64,000 nucleotides of DNA from Erwinia mallotivora (GTDB taxonomy: Bacteria; Pseudomonadota; Gammaproteobacteria; Enterobacterales; Enterobacteriaceae). The first letter of the stretch is position 1. Each line of letters begins with the position of its first letter. This document shows positions 59,806-64,000 of the stretch, one piece after another. A model generated the notes under the pieces. The model did no database searches, had not been told where the DNA came from, and saw only the letters and a program-made list of their open reading frames with translations. Location: positions 310,001 to 374,000 of the forward strand of contig NZ_JFHN01000045.1 in assembly GCF_000590885.1 (NCBI RefSeq), given 5' to 3'. Position numbers and translations under genes: made by a program.

Positions 59806-60045
59806 CCGGGCGGGCCACTGTTAACCGTGGCCCGTGGCGCTATCGGGCTTCAGGCCTGTAGCCAAAGGAATAGCCCGTTGAGAGCAGGAGGGGGCATTAA
59901 GCGTGAAGCCCTCTCCGTTACTTCTCCCCCACTGCAATACACTATTTCCCCATACTTTTTATCAGGTTAATCCGGCGCAGTCAGCGTCGCTGAGGCCTGA
60001 TTTCTGCTTGCAGACCCTTCGACGATTCGCATATCATTTAATTGT

Positions 60046-60064
60046 GATAATAATTCTCGTTTAT
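60046..60064 (+). promoter_or_regulatory. Fur box upstream of fhuC
   Basis: GATAATAATTCTCGTTTAT matches most positions of the 19-base Fur consensus and resembles the E. coli fhuA operator. It is 71 bases before the fhuC start, so the operon should be repressed by Fe(II)-Fur. Confidence 0.75.
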
Positions 60065-60134
60065 ATTTACATTCGCGCTCTGCTACTTCCTGTATCGGGC
60101 ACGTTGCAATCATGCCCCCAATCAGAAGAACGTT

Positions 60135-60929
60135 ATGCACTCTTTGCAGGTAACCGAAAGCACCTTTTCTCTTCAGCAGGCGACCTTTGCCGTGCCCGGC
60201 AGGACCCTGCTGCAACCGCTGTCGCTGACTTTTCCTGCCGGTAAGGTCTGTGGCCTGATCGGCCATAACGGCTCCGGTAAATCTACGCTGTTGAAAATAC
60301 TGGGCAGGCACCACGCTGCGACGGCAGGTGAGGTGCGACTCAATGGCAAAGCGGTCGCAGAGTGGTCCGGCAGGCTCTTCGCCCGTGAAGTGGCTTATCT
60401 TCCTCAGCAGTTACCGCCTGCGGAAGGGATGACGGTGCGCGAGCTGGTGTCAATGGGGCGCTATCCGTGGCACGGTGCGCTGGGACGTTTTGCCGCTGAA
60501 GACCGCCAGCGCGTAGAAGAAGCGATAGCGCTGGTGGGCCTGGAGCCGTTTGCCCTGCGCCTGGTGGACAGTCTCTCTGGGGGGGAGCGTCAGCGGGCGT
60601 GGATAGCGATGCTGGTGGCGCAAAACAGCCGCTGCCTGCTGCTGGATGAACCTACCTCGGCGCTGGATATTGCCCATCAGGTTGAGGTGCTGGCGTTAAT
60701 CCAGCGTCTGAGCCGTCAGCGTGGCCTGACGGTTATTGCGGTCCTGCATGATATCAACATGGCTGCCCGTTACTGCGATACCCTGGTGGCACTGCGTGAT
60801 GGCGGGATGATTGCCCAGGGCGATGCCGCAGCGATTATGCAGCCCGATGTGCTCCAGCATATTTACGGGATCCCGATGGGGACCCTGCCTCACCCTGACG
60901 GCGGAACGCCGGTGAGTTTTGTTTACTGA
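60135..60929 (+). CDS. fhuC: Ferrichrome ABC transporter ATPase FhuC
   Basis: This 264-residue ATPase powers hydroxamate siderophore uptake with FhuB and FhuD. It has Walker A (GHNGSGKSTLLK), signature (LSGGERQRAWIAM) and Walker B (LLLDEPTSALD). In E. coli fhuA lies directly before it; here mrcB precedes it at 329 bases and no receptor gene is present. It begins the fhuCDB operon behind a Fur box. Confidence 0.96.
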   Translation: MHSLQVTESTFSLQQATFAVPGRTLLQPLSLTFPAGKVCGLIGHNGSGKSTLLKILGRHHAATAGEVRLNGKAVAEWSGRLFAREVAYLPQQLPPAEGMTVRELVSMGRYPWHGALGRFAAEDRQRVEEAIALVGLEPFALRLVDSLSGGERQRAWIAMLVAQNSRCLLLDEPTSALDIAHQVEVLALIQRLSRQRGLTVIAVLHDINMAARYCDTLVALRDGGMIAQGDAAAIMQPDVLQHIYGIPMGTLPHPDGGTPVSFVY

Positions 60930-60944
60930 TGGAGTGGGGTATTG

Positions 60945-61826
60945 ATGCCTGATTATTACCGTCGCCGCCTGCTGATGGCGCTGGCGCTTTCTCCGCTGCT
61001 ACCGGGGCTGGCTGCGCGCGCGGCTTCCCCGATTGATACACAACGCATTATTGCGCTGGAGTGGCTCCCTGTTGAGCTGCTGATGGCGCTTGGGGTGACG
61101 CCGATGGGCGCGGCGGAGATGTACCAGTACAAACTGTGGGTGGGAGAACCGGCATTGCCCGCCTCCACGGTGGATGTGGGACTGCGTACGGAGCCCAATC
61201 TGGAGCTGCTGATCCAGATGAAACCGTCTCTGATTCTTTACTCTTCCGGCTATGGCCCGTCTGCGGAAAAAATCGCACAGATTGCACCGGGCATAGGCTT
61301 TCCCTTCAGCGATGCCAGTGGCAAACCGCTGACGATGGCGCGTAAATCGCTGATGCAGCTGGCTGAACGTCTGGATCGCGTCCCGCAGGCGCAACACCAC
61401 CTTGCCTCTTTTGACGCCTTTATCGCTGCATCCAGAGCACGTATTGCCGCCAGGGTGCAGCGGCCCCTGTTGCTGATGTCGATTCTCGATCCGCGCCACG
61501 CACTGGTGTTTGGTAAAGGCAGTCTGTTCCTCGAAGTCATGACCTTGTTGGGTATTGAAAATGCCTGGCAGGGGGAAACCAACTTCTGGGGAAGTGCGAT
61601 TGTTGGGCTGGAGCGGCTGGCCGCAATGCAGGATGTGGATGCGGTCTGTTTCGACCACGGTGATGACGCGCTGGTGGCCCAGGTTACCGCCACACCGCTC
61701 TGGCGCTCATTGCCTTTCGTCCGTCAGAACCGCTTCAGGCGCGTGCCACAGGTCTGGTTCTATGGCGCGACGCTCTCTGCGATGCGTTTTTGCCGTGAAC
61801 TTGACGGCGCGTTGGGGGCAGCATGA
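60945..61826 (+). CDS. fhuD: Periplasmic hydroxamate siderophore-binding protein FhuD
   Basis: This 293-residue class III substrate-binding protein delivers ferrichrome-type siderophores to FhuB. The signal has a twin-arginine-like YRRRLLMALALSPLLPG and ends near ARAAS. Conserved segments are ALEWLPVELLMALGV, DVGLRTEPNLELLIQMKPS and AWQGETNFWGSAIVGLERL. ATG 60945 is used (a TTG precedes it). The stop overlaps fhuB. Confidence 0.95.
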   Translation: MPDYYRRRLLMALALSPLLPGLAARAASPIDTQRIIALEWLPVELLMALGVTPMGAAEMYQYKLWVGEPALPASTVDVGLRTEPNLELLIQMKPSLILYSSGYGPSAEKIAQIAPGIGFPFSDASGKPLTMARKSLMQLAERLDRVPQAQHHLASFDAFIAASRARIAARVQRPLLLMSILDPRHALVFGKGSLFLEVMTLLGIENAWQGETNFWGSAIVGLERLAAMQDVDAVCFDHGDDALVAQVTATPLWRSLPFVRQNRFRRVPQVWFYGATLSAMRFCRELDGALGAA

Positions 61827-63802
61827 AAACAGCCCTGCGTTTTCCGCTTGCCCTGCTGACGCTGCTGCTGGCAGCGGCGGTCAGCCTGACAGGCTACAAC
61901 TTCAGCCAGGCGTTGCCGCCGTCGCAATGGCTCGCGGTGCTGCATACTGCCAGCCCGGAGCAGGTGGATCAGATGGTATTTCATTACAGTCTGCTGCCCC
62001 GGCTGGCGCTCTCCTTACTGGTGGGGGCAGGGCTGGGACTGGTGGGAGTGCTGTTTCAGCAGGTGCTGCGTAATCCGCTGGCCGAACCGACCACGCTGGG
62101 GGTGGCGACAGGGGCACAGCTGGGGCTGACCGTTGCCACGCTGTGGAGCCTGCCTGGCGGGCTGGTAACCCAGCAGATGGCGGCGATGACGGGGGCGATA
62201 CTGGTCGGGCTGATTGTCTTTGGCATTGCCTGGGGTAAACGTTTGTCACCGGTGACCCTGATCCTCGCGGGGCTGGTGATGTCGCTCTACTGCGGGGCGG
62301 TCAATCAACTGATTGGCCTGTTTAACCACGACCGTCTGCAAAACATCTTTCTCTGGAGCACCGGCACGCTGAACCAGATGGACTGGAGTAACGTCAGCTT
62401 TCTCTGGCCGAAACTGTTGACAGGGCTGGTCTTGTCTCTGTTTTTGCTGCGTCCGATGACCTTAATGGGGCTGGATGACGGCGTGGCAAAAAACCTCGGT
62501 CTGGCGCTGTCGCTGACGCGACTGGCGGTGCTGTTACTGGCTATCGTGCTCAGCGCACAGCTGGTAAACGCCGCCGGGATCATCAGTTTCATCGGTCTGT
62601 TTGCCCCGCTGCTGGCGAAGATGCTTGGGGCCAGACGATTGCTCAGTCGGCTGCTGCTGGCTCCGCTTATCGGAATGCTGTTGCTGTGGCTGGCCGACCA
62701 GTGCGTGATCTGGCTGACGGCTAACTGGCGTGAAGTGTCAACCGGGACGGCGACGGCGATTATTGGCGCACCTCTGTTGCTGTGGCTGTTACCGCGACTG
62801 AAAACCACTGCGGTGATGCCACCAATGGATCAGGGAGATAACGTACCGACCGAGCGCCATCAACTGCTGATGTGGGGAAGTCTGGCCCTGTTGCTGCTGC
62901 TGATACTGAGTGTTGTCGCCCTGAGTTTCGGTCGTGATGCGCACGGCTGGCAGTGGGCGACGGGCGAACTCTGGCAGCAGCTGCTGCCGTGGCGTTTACC
63001 ACGTCTGGCCGCCGCCGTTGCGACCGGGATGATGCTGGGCGTGGCGGGCTGCATTGTACAGCGTCTTACCGGTAACCCGATGGCCAGTCCGGAGGTGTTG
63101 GGGATCAGCTCCGGGGCGGCCTTTGGCGTGGTGGTGATGTTATTTATCGTACCCGGTGATGCCTTTGGCTGGCTGCTGCCTGCCGGTTGTATCGGCGCTA
63201 CGCTGACGCTGATGATTATCACTTTTGTCGGTGGCCGGGGTGGGTTTTCGCCGGAAAGAATGCTGCTGGCGGGGATGGCGCTCAGCACCGCGTTTGCCAC
63301 GCTGTTGCTGTTGCTGATGGCCAGTGGCGATCCCCGGATGGCAGAGCTGATGACGTGGATTGCCGGTTCCACCTATCACGTTGACGCCGCCCAGGCCTGG
63401 CGGACGGTGGTGGTGGCCGCCGTGCTGCTGGCGCTGGCACCGCTTTGTCATCGCGCCCTGACTCTGCTGCCGCTGGGGGGTGAAACGGCCCGTTCTGTCG
63501 GGCTGGCGTTGAAACCCGCGCGCATGACCTTGCTGCTGCTGGCGGCAGCACTGACCGCCGCCGCCACGCTGACCATTGGCCCCCTGAGTTTTATTGGCCT
63601 GATGGCACCGCATATCGCCCGGATGCTGGGTTTCCGCCGGGCGCTGCCACAGTTGATGATTGCCACGTTGCTGGGCGGTGGTCTGATGGCGGTGGCTGAC
63701 TGGTGTGGCCGAATGGTTGCTTTTCCGGCCCAGGTGCCGGCCGGACTGCTGGCGACCTTTATCGGCGCGCCTTACTTTGTCTGGCTGTTGCGCAGAGCGT
63801 AG
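61823..63802 (+). CDS. fhuB: Fe(3+)-hydroxamate ABC permease FhuB
   Basis: This 659-residue double-length permease of two fused FecCD-type halves is as in E. coli (660). Each half repeats the family motif: NPLAEPTTLGVATGAQLG and NPMASPEVLGISSGAAFG, and SFIGLFAPLLAKML and SFIGLMAPHIARML. It starts within fhuD (ATGA). It forms the inner-membrane channel energised by FhuC. Confidence 0.97.
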   Translation: MKTALRFPLALLTLLLAAAVSLTGYNFSQALPPSQWLAVLHTASPEQVDQMVFHYSLLPRLALSLLVGAGLGLVGVLFQQVLRNPLAEPTTLGVATGAQLGLTVATLWSLPGGLVTQQMAAMTGAILVGLIVFGIAWGKRLSPVTLILAGLVMSLYCGAVNQLIGLFNHDRLQNIFLWSTGTLNQMDWSNVSFLWPKLLTGLVLSLFLLRPMTLMGLDDGVAKNLGLALSLTRLAVLLLAIVLSAQLVNAAGIISFIGLFAPLLAKMLGARRLLSRLLLAPLIGMLLLWLADQCVIWLTANWREVSTGTATAIIGAPLLLWLLPRLKTTAVMPPMDQGDNVPTERHQLLMWGSLALLLLLILSVVALSFGRDAHGWQWATGELWQQLLPWRLPRLAAAVATGMMLGVAGCIVQRLTGNPMASPEVLGISSGAAFGVVVMLFIVPGDAFGWLLPAGCIGATLTLMIITFVGGRGGFSPERMLLAGMALSTAFATLLLLLMASGDPRMAELMTWIAGSTYHVDAAQAWRTVVVAAVLLALAPLCHRALTLLPLGGETARSVGLALKPARMTLLLLAAALTAAATLTIGPLSFIGLMAPHIARMLGFRRALPQLMIATLLGGGLMAVADWCGRMVAFPAQVPAGLLATFIGAPYFVWLLRRA

Positions 63803-63871
63803 CGCCTGGCCGCCTCAGGGGGATTGTCTGCCGGGCTGCCCCTTGCAGGCGCCGCCCGGCATCAGCGGTAA

Positions 63872-64000
63872 TCAGTTCAGCTGAGCAAAACAGCGGCGGG
63901 CAGCATCAATGGTGCGTTGAATCTCTTCCTGACCGTGTGCCAGCGACATAAAGCCTGCTTCGAATGCGGAAGGTGCCAGATACACGCCCTCTTTAAGCAT
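63872..64000 (-). CDS. hemL: Glutamate-1-semialdehyde aminotransferase, C-terminal end (partial)
   Basis: The last 42 codons of HemL run off the window edge on the minus strand: [20 protein letters not shown], then [21 protein letters not shown] and TGA. HemL makes 5-aminolevulinate for heme. The convergent position next to fhuB is as in E. coli. The 69 bases between fhuB and hemL contain only short GC-rich dyads. Confidence 0.95.
   Translation of the reverse strand: MLKEGVYLAPSAFEAGFMSLAHGQEEIQRTIDAARRCFAQLN

Overview
The window is chromosomal DNA from a gammaproteobacterium of the order Enterobacterales. Family Erwiniaceae (Erwinia or Pantoea type) is the best guess. The backbone follows the order known from Escherichia coli near 2.8 min: acnB, yacL, speD, speE, yacC, cueO, hpt, can, yadG, yadH, panD, panC, panB, folK, pcnB, gluQ, dksA, sfsA, thpR, hrpB, mrcB, fhuC, fhuD, fhuB, hemL. 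The proteins align with their E. coli counterparts over most of their length. Two genes expected from E. coli are missing: gcd between cueO and hpt, and fhuA between mrcB and fhuC. No tRNA or rRNA gene was seen.

Three accessory blocks interrupt this backbone. Block 1 (about 0.9-15.2 kb, between acnB and yacL) is a type I-F CRISPR-Cas locus. It has two same-strand arrays, of 14 repeats (1065-1873) and 21 repeats (12644-13872). The genes are cas1, a cas2-cas3 fusion, csy1, csy2, csy3 and csy4. csy2 carries an in-frame TGA, so the Cascade complex may be broken or may depend on readthrough. Between array 1 and cas1 lies a pesticin-like lysozyme gene that overlaps a LprI-type lysozyme inhibitor gene, which looks like an effector-immunity pair. 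A Fic-like remnant and an unknown secreted protein flank the system.

Block 2 (about 15.6-32.2 kb, between yacL and speD) starts with CRISPR debris. This includes a chimeric repeat whose 5' half is type I-E and whose 3' half is type I-F. Next come a putative double-glycine-leader microcin with a small membrane protein (16.4-16.95 kb), a frameshifted secreted-protein gene followed by a second leader-like peptide gene (18.0-18.6 kb), and two isolated type I-E repeats. The rest is a sugar-acid regulon. A nine-gene minus-strand cluster encodes a GH28 glycosidase, an SDR, a YhcH-family protein, a BNR/sialidase-like protein, an SSS symporter, an MFS transporter, a hydroxyacid dehydrogenase, a DapA-like aldolase and an Fe-dependent alcohol dehydrogenase. 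It diverges from a plus-strand set encoding a DUF1537 kinase, a PdxA2-type dehydrogenase and a DeoR regulator.

Block 3 (about 36.3-44.4 kb, between cueO and hpt) holds a minimal type I-E array with leader (two repeats, one spacer), two further I-E remnants, two paralogous loci encoding 220-230 aa proteins beside tiny membrane proteins, and a 1296-residue S6-type serine protease autotransporter. The two-protein loci are candidate pore-forming toxin and immunity pairs; the first is interrupted by TGA and flanked by a 42-bp inverted repeat. No type I-E cas gene is present in the window.

Three reading frames carry single in-frame stops (csy2 TGA, the first toxin-like gene TGA, yadH TAG). One gene has a frameshift, ThpR lacks its first catalytic His, and CueO has lost one Arg of its Tat motif. 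Together these suggest ongoing gene decay, or uncorrected sequence errors. All functional calls rest on reading the sequence and remembered family features; no database search was run.
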